Part shown: positions 44,900 through 53,385 of the stretch, piece after piece
How positions within the stretch are numbered: position 1 is the stretch's first letter
Layout of the letters: every line of letters starts with the position of its first letter
Origin: Bin87 sp965203985
GTDB lineage: Bacteria; Chloroflexota; Dehalococcoidia; Lucifugimonadales; UBA3495
DNA length: 64,000 nucleotides
Direction of reading: 5' to 3'
NCBI GenBank assembly: GCA_965203985.1
Contig: CBDBDS010000002.1
Coordinates: 62,001-126,000 of the forward strand
The notes under the pieces: model-generated
Databases searched by the model: none
What the model was told of the DNA's origin: nothing
The model's input: only the letters and a program-made list of their open reading frames with translations
Made by a program: the position numbers and the translations under genes

Positions 44900-45271
44900 T
44901 CAGCCTGGGAACAGCTCGGCAATGAACACCATCCCGCCGGGAGTCACATCTATTATGATTCGGCTCCCGGCAAGCAGGTCGGAGCTGGCCAGGTATGAAT
45001 CTGCGGACTCCAGCACCTTGACTTGCCTGAAACCGCGGTGCCACATCACTTCACCATTGTAGAAGTTGAAGGTGGCTTCTTGCTCGTTAGCGAGATCCAA
45101 AACCATGTCGCCGGCTGGCGTCAAGCCCAGCTGCATGATGACAGCCCGGGGCAGCAGCAAGTCTGCGCCCTGAAATCCGGTGTCAATGATGACTTCAAAT
45201 CGGCGGTTGCTACCGCGCATTTGAACCGGAATCATTGCCTCGTTATATTCGTTGACCCTGCCGATGATCAC
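44900..45271 (-). CDS. Retropepsin-like aspartic protease, copy 3
   Basis: 123 aa. The motif EVIIDTGFQGADLLLPR gives D30. The rest follows the same plan as the other copies: MIIGRVNEYNEAMIPVQM in the first strand and SSDLLAGSRIII near the end. It overlaps the upstream small-protein gene by four bases. There is no signal sequence. Its 3' end lies eight bases from the crotonase stop, on the opposite strand. Confidence 0.85.
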   Translation of the reverse strand: MIIGRVNEYNEAMIPVQMRGSNRRFEVIIDTGFQGADLLLPRAVIMQLGLTPAGDMVLDLANEQEATFNFYNGEVMWHRGFRQVKVLESADSYLASSDLLAGSRIIIDVTPGGMVFIAELFPG

Positions 45272-45537
45272 TGATTGATTTCCCTGATTCTTCCGCCGCT
45301 CAACGTCCCAACGGTTTGGTAGCCAATGCGAAAAGCGTGAGCGAAAGCGTTCGGATGAATTTCCCGGAGCCGAGAATCCGCTTCGGTCAAATTGGCGCCA
45401 ACCGCGTAATCCCCAGTGGAAACGTCAAGCACAAGGATCTTGCCTTTTTCGGTAGCCAGCAACTTGGGAAGCAACTCGTTTTCATAGATTGCCTCCGCGG
45501 TCGCCCTATCAGTGTCCCGCAATGAGTCGGACATCAT
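45268..45537 (-). CDS. Small conserved protein of the 88-89 aa family (copy 4)
   Basis: 89 aa from the ATG at 45535-45537, which has GGAGG five bases upstream; the frame opens at 45552, which is too close to any Shine-Dalgarno. The core KGKILVLDVSTGDYAVGAN and LREIHPNAFAHAFRIGYQTVG match the other copies; the E of DYE is replaced by A here. Coupled to the protease gene by ATGA. It ends the second of two such modules flanking the crotonase gene. Confidence 0.8.
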   Translation of the reverse strand: MMSDSLRDTDRATAEAIYENELLPKLLATEKGKILVLDVSTGDYAVGANLTEADSRLREIHPNAFAHAFRIGYQTVGTLSGGRIREINQ

Positions 45538-45561
45538 GCTCACCTCCATCATGCCTCCATG

Positions 45562-46878
45562 CTAGCGCGCGGTGGGGCAGCCGGCAATCGGGCCCGGGCC
45601 GGGCGCCCGTCGCGGAGGTGCCGCCGTGAGCATCAGCAGGGCCGTGCCGCCGTAGATTGCCAGCAGCGTCCACCAGGCCGGCAGGTAGGACCCAGTGTAA
45701 TCATGCAGGTAGCCCACCAGCGGCGCGCCCAGCCCGGCGGACAGGAGATTGACCGGCATGACGATGCCCCGGATGGTTCCCAGGAAAGCGCGGCCGTAGT
45801 ATGCGGCGAAGATGTAGCTGTGGACGATCATTCCCACGCCAACAGAACAGCCAAAGACGATCGTGGACATGAACATCAACTCCACCGACGACACGTAAAT
45901 CATCAGGACAATGGCCACGATGAAACCTGAGAAGGATGCGGCGGCCAGGAACCTTATCGGGATGTGGTCGGCCAGCCAGCCAGCCACCAGGGAGGTCGCG
46001 GCAGCTCCGCCCGCGTCGGCGGCGAACGACCAGGAAACCGTAAGCGGGTCGTAGCCATGCTCCACGAAGTAGGGGATTCGGTGAAAGCTCGCGCCTCCCT
46101 GGGCCACGCCGGCCAGCGCGAACACTGCCATCAGCTTCCACATGGTTCTGGTGCGAAATGCCTCGCGCACCGTCCAAATCATCTCAGGTTCAGGCTGCCG
46201 GTTCCTGGCCGACCCGGCCTCCGACCCTGCCATATCCTCCGGCGGGTCACCGTCCACCCGCAGGCCCATATCCTCGGGTTGGCGACGCAGGAACAGGGCT
46301 GCCGCCGGAACCGATATGACCGCGAAGAGCAACGCCAGGACGCGCCAGGCGCCACGCCAACCGTAGCCGTCAATGAGCCACTGGGTCACCGGAAGCAAGA
46401 CGATGCCACCAATCCCCAAACCGGCGCCGGCCAGGGCAAGGGCCCGCCCACGTCGCCGGACGAACCACTTCGCCACCGGCACCGATGTCACAATGCCGTT
46501 GGGCGCGGCCAGGCCGGACGCTCCGATGAGGCCGAAAAAGAGGATGAACTGCCACGCGTGATTGCTGAAACTGACCAGGACCAGGCATCCGCAGATCAGG
46601 ATCGCGGAAACCGGGATGTAGGCCCGGGGTCCATAGCGGTCGATCAGCCAACCCACGGCGAAACTGAAAACGCCGGTCGCCAGTCGACGCGTGGTTTGCA
46701 TCCACCCGAACGTGGCCCGGGACAGCGCCAGATCCCGCTGCATGGGCAGGACGAAAAGGCCGTAGTTCAGGGTCCCCGTTCCCATCGTCGAGAAGTTGAC
46801 GGCGAACATGGCGGCGACGATGACCCACCCGTAGAATATTCGCCTTTGTCCTGTTGGATGTTCGGGTTCAGAGGCCAT
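45562..46878 (-). CDS. MFS transporter (OFA/monocarboxylate type)
   Basis: 438 aa from the ATG at 46876-46878; a TTG nine bases upstream is the alternative. About 12 hydrophobic helices are visible, with RRIFYGWVIVAAMFAVNF at the N-terminus and motif A GWLIDRYGPRAYI. It is a paralogue of the frameshifted transporter at 14.5-16.0 kb. Likely substrates are organic acids such as oxalate, formate or other monocarboxylates, by family only. A long polar loop (PEDMGLRVDGDPPEDMAGSE) separates the halves. Its 3' end runs into the small-protein/protease module on the same strand. Confidence 0.9.
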   Translation of the reverse strand: MASEPEHPTGQRRIFYGWVIVAAMFAVNFSTMGTGTLNYGLFVLPMQRDLALSRATFGWMQTTRRLATGVFSFAVGWLIDRYGPRAYIPVSAILICGCLVLVSFSNHAWQFILFFGLIGASGLAAPNGIVTSVPVAKWFVRRRGRALALAGAGLGIGGIVLLPVTQWLIDGYGWRGAWRVLALLFAVISVPAAALFLRRQPEDMGLRVDGDPPEDMAGSEAGSARNRQPEPEMIWTVREAFRTRTMWKLMAVFALAGVAQGGASFHRIPYFVEHGYDPLTVSWSFAADAGGAAATSLVAGWLADHIPIRFLAAASFSGFIVAIVLMIYVSSVELMFMSTIVFGCSVGVGMIVHSYIFAAYYGRAFLGTIRGIVMPVNLLSAGLGAPLVGYLHDYTGSYLPAWWTLLAIYGGTALLMLTAAPPRRAPGPGPIAGCPTAR

Positions 46879-46892
46879 TAAACACAAAGATA

Positions 46893-46914
46893 GGGGCGAA
46901 TGATTATTCGCCCC
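46893..46914 (-). terminator. Hairpin downstream of the MBL-fold gene
   Basis: GGGGCGAAT pairs perfectly with ATTCGCCCC around GATT. On the minus strand the stem is followed by a T-rich stretch, so it could end the MBL transcript. Confidence 0.65.
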
Positions 46915-46957
46915 CGGCGCGCTAAAGTGTCGACAGTAATTTGGCGGAGCGATCCGA

Positions 46958-47794
46958 TCAGATGGCCTGCCAGTAGCGCCGGCCCTGCAAGCGTACGATC
47001 TTCCCGAACCCGGGCGCAGGGAGGTGCACCGCCGCGACCGCTATACCTTCGCTCTCCAGCTGGTCCAGCACCGCCTGCCGGGTCGCTATGGCCTGTTCCG
47101 GAATGATGTCGGCGCGGGACGCCCAGTGGGTCTGCTGGATCTGAGAGGTGTTGTGCAGCACGTCGCCCAGGACCAGGGCACGCTCGCCACCTGAATTGAT
47201 CATGATGCTCATGTGGCCTGGGGTATGGCCGGGCGTGGGCAGCGTGGTCAACTCGCCGGTGATGCTGAACTCGCCTTCCATCAATTCCACCAGCCCCATG
47301 TCCACCAGGGGCCACACGCAATCGGGAGCGTTGGGGTAACGATCGGGTTGCAACGCCGGGTCGTGACTGGCGTCCAGATCGACCTTGCTGAAGTAGTACC
47401 TGGCGTTGGGGAAGGTGGGTATCAGGTTGCCACCGTCGTCCTTGACTGTGTTCCAGCCGACGTGGTCCCGGTGCAGGTGGGTCATGACTACCGCATCGAT
47501 GTCGTCCGGTGACAGACCGTTGCGGGACATGTCGTCAAGCAGTTCGCCCCAGGGGGTCTCCGGAGTGTCCTTGGCTCCCAGTCCCGTGTCTATGGCAATG
47601 TTCCGGCCCTCCGAGCGAACCAGGAAGCACGCCAGGTTGAAACTGACCTTGCGGTCAGGCGTCAGATGGTCGTGGAAAGGTTCCCAGTCCGATGCCGGGA
47701 TGTCCGGGAAGAAGTTGCAAATATCAAACTCCAGGAGGCCGTCCGACAACGACGCGATCTCCACGTTGCCGATAGTAATCTTGCTGGCAGCCAT
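46958..47794 (-). CDS. MBL-fold metallohydrolase
   Basis: 278 aa. The start is the ATG at 47792-47794, with GGAGGG six bases before. The zinc motif HLHRDHVGWN (H-x-H-x-D-H) is followed by TPGHTPGHMS and then LVLGDVLHNTSQI. These fit the AHL-lactonase (AttM/AiiA) branch of the superfamily, which opens lactones. Substrates in this branch vary. The N-terminal ITIGNVEIASLSDGLLEFDICNF strand region is also typical. It is divergent from the DUF2851 gene and is not in an operon. Confidence 0.9.
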   Translation of the reverse strand: MAASKITIGNVEIASLSDGLLEFDICNFFPDIPASDWEPFHDHLTPDRKVSFNLACFLVRSEGRNIAIDTGLGAKDTPETPWGELLDDMSRNGLSPDDIDAVVMTHLHRDHVGWNTVKDDGGNLIPTFPNARYYFSKVDLDASHDPALQPDRYPNAPDCVWPLVDMGLVELMEGEFSITGELTTLPTPGHTPGHMSIMINSGGERALVLGDVLHNTSQIQQTHWASRADIIPEQAIATRQAVLDQLESEGIAVAAVHLPAPGFGKIVRLQGRRYWQAI

Positions 47795-48057
47795 AGTCCC
47801 TCCAGATGCCGTAGATTGGCGCATTCTACCACTGGCATTCCTTCGCCACTGGGCGCTGCGTGGAGCCAATCTCTGTCTGGGCTGTTCCCACAAGTTGACC
47901 GGCTCCGAAATTATGGTGGGCCAAGGCCGCCATTGCCGGATTGGCGCTCCGGCGTCGCGGCGAGTTGCGCCCGTTTGCGACTACGCCAGCGTTTGCTGAC
48001 ACTAACCGATGGACGCGGGCAATCGACGGGTGGTACACCGGAAGCAGGTTGCCATCC

Positions 48058-49374
48058 ATGAACATCAACGACCTACCCGAAGCCCACGCCGGCCAAAAAC
48101 CGCCGGGAGTCGACCCGCGCGATCCGCTGCAGCCCATCACGGAAAAGCAACTGGCGCGCCTTTGGCAGCGCAGAGCGGCGCGGAGCCGGGCGCTTCGAAC
48201 CGAACACGGAAACCGGATCCGTGTCCTCTATCCGGGACGCCCAGGGGTTACGGCGGGACCCGATTTTCGAGATGCCTTGCTACTGGTGGAAGACCAGGGC
48301 CTCGTGCAGGGTGATGTAGAAGTCCATCTGCGTCAGCGCGATTGGCGATCCCATGGCCACCACGAGGACCCTACCTACAACGGGGTGGCGTTGCACGTCG
48401 CCCTGGAGACCGCCGGACCGAACTCGGACACGGCCAGCGGTCGCAATCCCCCGCTGGTCAGCCTGCGCGGTTTGCTCAATCATCCGTCACTCGAGGATTC
48501 GCCGGAGCAGGTGAGGGATCACCTCTGGTTGTTGCTGGAAGGGCAGGGCTACAGGCGGCCCGACACGGCGGAGCGGATGGCCGCGCTGCTCAACCGGGCC
48601 GGGGACGAGCGCTTTCTGGGACGGAGCCGTGTGCTGCAAAGACTGATGACGGAACAATCCCCCGCCCAAACCCTGTGGGAATCCATTTGCGAGGCGCTGG
48701 GTTATCGCCACAACCAGCACGCGTTCCTGCAACTGGCTGTCGCCGCCCCAATCTGCCGGTTGCAAGACATGGCGCGTCGTACACCCGAAAGCGAACGCAC
48801 CGCCGCGCTGACCGCCGTGCTTCTCGAATTGGCCGGGTTCGGCGACCGCGGACCTCCCGATGGTCTGGACAGCGCCCACAGGCAATTGGGAACGCCACTG
48901 GATACGGTCCAGTGGAAGCTGTTCCGGGTGCGTCCATCAAACCATCCCCGCCGCCGGGTGGAAGGGGCCGCCGGGTTATTGGCGCGGTTCGCCGATGAGG
49001 GACTGCCTGGTGGCCTGGCGCGTGTCGCCTCCGCAACCAATCCGTCGTCGTTGACCGAGGCGTTGAGTGTAAGTAGCGGCGCCGAAGGCGGACCTGCGCT
49101 GATTGGGTCCGGCCGGGCCCGGGATATCGCCGTCAACGCGGTACTGCCGTTCCTGCACGGATGGGCGACGCTTACAGGCCACGCGCGAGGGTCGGGTGCG
49201 ATGCTGGAACTGTACCGGAAGTACGGCAAGCTCACGGAAAACGAAGTCACCCGGGAACTGGAATCGGCGTTGCAACCTCGAGAATGGGGGCGGGTCGCAA
49301 GCACTGCCCGACAGCAACAGGGGTTGATCCACCTGCAACGCCTGCTGGCCGGAGCCTCCAACTCACCACGCTAA
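48058..49374 (+). CDS. DUF2851 family protein
   Basis: 438 aa. The start is the ATG at 48058; an upstream extension lacks support. The DUF2851 hallmark is clear: VQGDVEVHLRQRDWRSHGHHEDPTYNGVALHVALET, where an aspartate, histidines and an Asn recur, suggesting a metal-dependent hydrolase core. The rest is helix-rich and poorly conserved. Function unknown in all members known to me. It converges on the cupin genes, with a hairpin in the gap. Confidence 0.88.
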   Translation: MNINDLPEAHAGQKPPGVDPRDPLQPITEKQLARLWQRRAARSRALRTEHGNRIRVLYPGRPGVTAGPDFRDALLLVEDQGLVQGDVEVHLRQRDWRSHGHHEDPTYNGVALHVALETAGPNSDTASGRNPPLVSLRGLLNHPSLEDSPEQVRDHLWLLLEGQGYRRPDTAERMAALLNRAGDERFLGRSRVLQRLMTEQSPAQTLWESICEALGYRHNQHAFLQLAVAAPICRLQDMARRTPESERTAALTAVLLELAGFGDRGPPDGLDSAHRQLGTPLDTVQWKLFRVRPSNHPRRRVEGAAGLLARFADEGLPGGLARVASATNPSSLTEALSVSSGAEGGPALIGSGRARDIAVNAVLPFLHGWATLTGHARGSGAMLELYRKYGKLTENEVTRELESALQPREWGRVASTARQQQGLIHLQRLLAGASNSPR

Positions 49375-49375
49375 C

Positions 49376-49398
49376 GGGGGCGACGTAACGTCACCCCC
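49376..49398. terminator. Hairpin between convergent genes
   Basis: GGGGG-C-GACG pairs with CGTC-A-CCCCC around a TAA loop, with one mismatch. It lies just after the DUF2851 stop and before the cupin stop, so it could work for both strands. No long T tract. Confidence 0.5.
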
Positions 49399-49428
49399 GA
49401 GGCTGCGAGCTAGTGTGACCGGTTCGGG

Positions 49429-49761
49429 TTATTTAAGAGGCACTGCCAGCGAAACCCGGGGTTCCTCGCCGACGTTGCGAATGATGTGCCCGTGGCCGGT
49501 CAGGTCCTCGGCTACCAAGACGTCGCCGGGGCCGAACTGGCGCTTGGCGCCGCTGGCGACCTCGATCTCGGCGCCGCCGGACATGAACACGACGTACTGG
49601 TGCCGGGGCGCGGTGTGGTAATCCTGCCACCATCCGGCTGGACGTTGCCCGACGGTAATGTCGCCGGGACCGACATCGTTGGCGATGTCGGCAAACTGGT
49701 CGGCGGTGAGGTCCTCGAAGTGGGACTCGCCGTCGTCACCGGCGTATATGCGGACGATCAT
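49429..49761 (-). CDS. Cupin domain protein, third tandem copy
   Basis: 110 aa. Starts VRIYAGDDGESHFEDLTADQF and continues to HTAPRHQYVVFMSGGAEIEV, the first cupin motif region, then FGPGDVLVAEDLTGHGHIIR for the second motif. Single-domain cupin of the small beta-barrel type with potential metal-binding histidines (HTAPRHQY, GHGH). The same domain is repeated in the two genes upstream, so this is a tandem triplication. The function could be a sugar or amino acid dioxygenase, an isomerase, or a binding protein; it cannot be set from sequence alone. Confidence 0.85.
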   Translation of the reverse strand: MIVRIYAGDDGESHFEDLTADQFADIANDVGPGDITVGQRPAGWWQDYHTAPRHQYVVFMSGGAEIEVASGAKRQFGPGDVLVAEDLTGHGHIIRNVGEEPRVSLAVPLK

Positions 49762-49786
49762 GGCGCTATTCCTCCTGGTGCCCGGT

Positions 49787-50131
49787 CTAGCCCTCGGCGA
49801 GGGGAACGGCCAGGGAGACGCGGAAATCGTCTCCGATGCTGCGGGCGATGTGTCCGTGACCGGTCAGGTCTTCAGCGACCAGAACGTCCCCGGGGAACAT
49901 TCTCACCTTGGTTCCGTCGGCAACTTCGAACTCGGCGATGCCGTTGAGATTGACCACGTACTGCCGTCGCGGGGCGTTATGGTAATCGGAAAAACTCGGG
50001 GACTCGCGCCGGTTGACGTTGATGTCGCCGGGACCCACGTTGTTGGCAATCTCGGCGAACTGGTCGGGCGTGAGTTCCTGGAAATGGCTTTCGCCGTCGT
50101 CGCCGGTGTATACGCGAACTATCTGTCCCAT
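49787..50131 (-). CDS. Cupin domain protein, second tandem copy
   Basis: 114 aa from the ATG at 50129-50131, which has AGGAGG nine bases upstream; the frame extends to 50392 over the preceding gene only. It opens IVRVYTGDDGESHFQELT, then HNAPRRQYVVNLNGIAEFEV and FPGDVLVAEDLTGHGHIARS. Its sequence is nearest to the third copy, sharing the EDLTGHGHI motif. It lies 25 bases after the stop-to-start gap and should be translated from the same message. Confidence 0.87.
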   Translation of the reverse strand: MGQIVRVYTGDDGESHFQELTPDQFAEIANNVGPGDINVNRRESPSFSDYHNAPRRQYVVNLNGIAEFEVADGTKVRMFPGDVLVAEDLTGHGHIARSIGDDFRVSLAVPLAEG

Positions 50132-50172
50132 TAGGGTAGCCTCCTGTGTGCTGGGGTTAACGGGCTGTGGGA

Positions 50173-50511
50173 TCAACTGGCCAGGGGGATCACGGCGGTG
50201 AGACTGGGAACGTCTCCGATCACGCGGGTGGTGTGGCCTTGGCCGGTGGTGTCTTCCACCAGGCGCGCATCTCCCGGGCCGTAGCGGAACGTGGTGCCAT
50301 CGCCGAGGCCGATCTCGATCTCGCCGCGAAGGGAGATGATGTACTGCCGACGCGGCGCCGGGTGCCAGTCGATGAAGTGGCCGGGCGGCCATTCCCGAAA
50401 ATTGATCGACTGGGCCGCCTGCGCGTCTCCCAATTCCGGATGGTCGGCGAGGCTGGTCTCTTCGATATGCGACTGGCCGTCATCGCCGGCATAGAGTCGA
50501 TAGATCGCCAT
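50173..50511 (-). CDS. Cupin domain protein, first tandem copy
   Basis: 112 aa from the ATG at 50509-50511. The start YRLYAGDDGQSHIEETS and HPAPRRQYIISLRGEIEI match the two genes downstream, but the second motif reads GPGDARLVEDTTGQGHTT, so this copy has diverged in the metal region (GQGH for GHGH). It is the first of the run. The divergent methyltransferase gene begins at 50747, and I see no convincing promoter in the gap. Confidence 0.87.
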   Translation of the reverse strand: MAIYRLYAGDDGQSHIEETSLADHPELGDAQAAQSINFREWPPGHFIDWHPAPRRQYIISLRGEIEIGLGDGTTFRYGPGDARLVEDTTGQGHTTRVIGDVPSLTAVIPLAS

Positions 50512-50746
50512 GGGTTCACCTGCTGAAACGGGCCGGCAAGCCCGGAGTGGGGTCATCTTACCCGCCGATGGTTGCGGCGGCAACCGGCGCCAACGGCCGC
50601 GGTTCGCCGGAGCGCATCGCTCGCCAAAAAACGTGTTTTACGACTCATGCCGATCTTGTATCCGTAGCATGTGTTCCGATAATCTCGCGTGTGCGGCAAC
50701 AATGGACCACAGGAGACATGGATCACAGGAGACCAGGAGATAGAGA

Positions 50747-51568
50747 ATGCCGGATGCCAATGCGCCTGACCCCGAATACACCATGGGGTACAGCCCCGAG
50801 TTTTTACAAATGCTGGACCGGCGCAACGCGCACACGCACGCCGCCTATCTGCTGCCGCACCTGCGTTCCGGGCTGCGCTTGCTGGATTTTGGCTGCGGGC
50901 CCGGCACTATCACCGTCGGGTTGGCGGCGGCGGTGCATCCCGGCGAGGTCCACGGGATCGACATGGAGGAGAGCCAGATCGAAATGGCCCGCTCTGCCGC
51001 CGCCGCCGGCGGGCACGGCAATGCAGCCTTCCACGTCGGGAACGTGTACGAACTCCCCTTCGAGGACGACTATTTCGACGCGGCTCACTGCCACACGGTT
51101 TTGACGCACGTACCCGACACTGACGCGGCGCTGCGCGAGGTGAAAAGAGTGTTGAAACCGGGCGGCATCATTGGCAGTCGGGAACTGATCGTCTCATCTT
51201 CGTTTTCTGAACCGGCCGGAGAACACTTCCCGGAAGCTTGGGCCACCTTCACCCGGCTGCTGACGGCCAACGGCGGCCACCCCGAAATGGGCAAAGAGCT
51301 GAAACGCCGGCTCCTGGAGGCCGGTTTCATCGACATCCGCGCTACCGGGTCGTTCGACTACTTCAGTTCCGCTGACGACGTGGGCTTTCTTTACGCTTTC
51401 ATCATGGACTGGTTCTTCATGCCCCGGGTGATAGCGGCGGCCACTCAATACGGACTGGCCACGCACGAACAGTTTGACCAGTGGCGCACCGAGATGGACG
51501 AGTGGCTAGAATCGGCAGGCGCGGTAGGGGGTCTGGCCTTCGGTGAAGCCATTGGCATCAAGCCTTGA
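50747..51568 (+). CDS. Class I SAM-dependent methyltransferase
   Basis: 273 aa. AdoMet motif I is LLDFGCGPGTIT, followed by GEVHGIDMEESQIEMA (motif II/acidic), the motif III-like AFHVGNVYELPFEDDYFD, and the post-motif RVLKPGGIIGSREL, typical of the UbiE/COQ5-like branch of methyltransferase 11. Residues 180-270 are helical and probably bind the substrate. The start has AGGAGA upstream. It is a single gene, divergent from the cupin run and upstream of ssrA. The acceptor is unknown. Confidence 0.88.
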   Translation: MPDANAPDPEYTMGYSPEFLQMLDRRNAHTHAAYLLPHLRSGLRLLDFGCGPGTITVGLAAAVHPGEVHGIDMEESQIEMARSAAAAGGHGNAAFHVGNVYELPFEDDYFDAAHCHTVLTHVPDTDAALREVKRVLKPGGIIGSRELIVSSSFSEPAGEHFPEAWATFTRLLTANGGHPEMGKELKRRLLEAGFIDIRATGSFDYFSSADDVGFLYAFIMDWFFMPRVIAAATQYGLATHEQFDQWRTEMDEWLESAGAVGGLAFGEAIGIKP

Positions 51569-51613
51569 AGGACGGGAATCTGGAGGACAAACGACTCGGA
51601 CCGGTCATGGCGT

Positions 51614-51642
51614 TTGCCGGCATGAGCTGTAAATGGTATCAT
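51614..51642 (+). promoter_or_regulatory. Sigma-70 type promoter for ssrA
   Basis: TTGCCG at 51614-51619 and TATCAT at 51637-51642 with a 17-base spacer, 40 bases before the mature tmRNA 5' end. Confidence 0.6.
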
Positions 51643-51681
51643 GATTTCAAGCGTCGCCGTGCAGGTGACGCGATTTTGAAT

Positions 51682-52037
51682 GGGGACGCGTAGGTTCGAC
51701 AGGAGCGGTTTCTGACGGATTGCAGGCCGAGGTTGCTGCTGCCCTCGTAAAAACAGTGGCGAAAAAGTAACTGGCGAACGTGAATTCGCTCTAGCCGCCT
51801 AGTTGCGGCTACGTCTGCCACCAGTAGGCCCGGAAGCCGGGAAGCGGACGTACAATCATTCCGGGATGCTACCCCAGGGACGCCGATACTCGGGGCCATA
51901 GACTTCATCGGCTGGCGGTTGACGAATCCCGTCGGCGGGAGTCCTCAGCAGCGAGACTAAAGCGCCGAACACGCTTGTAGCATATCCGATCAGGGAAGTT
52001 TCTGGACGGGGAGTGCGACTCTCCCCCGTCTCCACCA
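51682..52037 (+). ncRNA. ssrA: Transfer-messenger RNA (tmRNA)
   Basis: 356 bases. The 5' end GGGGACG pairs with CGTCTCC near the 3' end as an acceptor stem, followed by ACCA. The 3' T arm is GGGGAG/CTCCCC around TGCGACT, and GTTCGAC stands near the 5' end as in other tmRNAs. The tag reading frame from GGC at 51773 is GEREFALAA with a TAG stop at 51800-51802; the final ALAA directs degradation. It frees stalled ribosomes with SmpB, which is not in the window. Confidence 0.93.
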
Positions 52038-52272
52038 TTCCTTGAAAACGAACTTTCCGGGCTGGCCCAACGCTCCAGGCATTCACGTTTCTCCGTGGAC
52101 CGAATCAAGGCCGCGAAGGGCATCCACCATTATCAGCCTGACCCTCCCCCGGCACACGCAGACGCTGCCCAAGACGGATAGCCCGGCAGGTCATGCTGAC
52201 CCGGCGGAATGACACTCCACATCGTCTCCCTATGGATTATGCGCCTAGCGTACCCTCCCTGCCGGCCGGTCT

Positions 52273-53385
52273 TCAAAACGGAAGATGATCTGAGATATCG
52301 TTCTCGGTCCGGAAAAGGCCCCAATCGCGTGGGATGTTGAGCAATCGGTCCTCCAGATCGGCCACGCTGCGCTGGCCGCAGTAAACCATGGCACGGTTGA
52401 ACTCCTCGCGGAGGATTTCAAGCATGTGATGCACCCCCTCGGCGCCGTTCACCGCGAGGCCCCAATAGAGCGGCCGTCCGATTGCGACCGCGGTCGCCCC
52501 CAATGCCAGCGCTTTCAGCACGTCACTGCCGCGGCGCACGCCGGAATCGACGTACACCTCCACACGCCCCTGCGTGGCGGCGACGATTTCGGGCAGCATC
52601 TCAACGCTGGACATGGTGTCGTCGAACCGACGTCCGCCGTGGGTGGAAACCTGGATAGCGTCCACGCCGTGCTCCACGGCCAGCCGGGCATCTTCAGCGA
52701 CACGAAGACCCTTCAACACCAGCGGCAGATCGGTCAGGCTCCGCAGCCATTGCAAATCCCGCCACATAAGAGGCGGGGATTGCGGCATTTCCCAGTCCCT
52801 TGCTTCGCCCGTAGCAGCAATGCGGGCCTGTTGTTCGCGGAAGTTGCCGTATTCGCCCGGCCTCTCGTAGCGATTCCGGATATCCCGTTCCTTGGGAGTG
52901 GGAAAAGGCGCGTCGATGGTGACCACGATGGCTTTGAAACCGGCAGCCTCGGCGCGCTTCACCAGGTTCTCCGTGAGGTCGTAACTACGATGGGAGAGCT
53001 GGAACCACAGCGGTCCGGTTGCCGCTTCGGCGATTTCCTCCAGGCTGCAATTGGAAGAGGTGCTGCACATCATGAGGGTTCCCGACATTCCCGCACCGCG
53101 TACGGTGGCGCGTTCCGCCTCCGGGTGCGCGTTGAGGTGCGCGTCGGTGGGCGCAATCATCACCGGGAAGCTGATATCGGTTCCCAGCACGGTGGTCGCT
53201 ATCTTGCGTTCCGTGGTATCGCGGAGAAATCGGGGCCTCAGGGTCAACGCTTCGAACGCGGCGCGGTTTCGCGCCGTGGTTCTCTCATCCATCGCGCCGG
53301 CTTCTACGAATACCCAATTATTATGGGGCAGAACATGCCTGGCGCGCGCCTCGTAGTCGTAGAGGCTGATCGGGTCCATTCGCAT
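52273..53385 (-). CDS. FMN-dependent alpha-hydroxyacid oxidase/dehydrogenase
   Basis: 370 aa; the start is the ATG at 53383-53385, with GGAG eight bases before. TIM-barrel oxidase like glycolate or lactate oxidase: LTLRPRFLRDTTERKIATTVLG, MIAPTDAHLNAHPEAE (usually APTA), WFQLSHRSYDLTENLVKRAE, the active-site region VSTHGGRRFDDTMSSVEML, and YVDSGVRRGSDVLKALALGA for FMN phosphate. The usual S-N-H-G-G-R has Thr for Asn here. It would oxidise an L-2-hydroxyacid to a 2-oxo acid. No electron-acceptor gene is beside it. Confidence 0.9.
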   Translation of the reverse strand: MRMDPISLYDYEARARHVLPHNNWVFVEAGAMDERTTARNRAAFEALTLRPRFLRDTTERKIATTVLGTDISFPVMIAPTDAHLNAHPEAERATVRGAGMSGTLMMCSTSSNCSLEEIAEAATGPLWFQLSHRSYDLTENLVKRAEAAGFKAIVVTIDAPFPTPKERDIRNRYERPGEYGNFREQQARIAATGEARDWEMPQSPPLMWRDLQWLRSLTDLPLVLKGLRVAEDARLAVEHGVDAIQVSTHGGRRFDDTMSSVEMLPEIVAATQGRVEVYVDSGVRRGSDVLKALALGATAVAIGRPLYWGLAVNGAEGVHHMLEILREEFNRAMVYCGQRSVADLEDRLLNIPRDWGLFRTENDISDHLPF

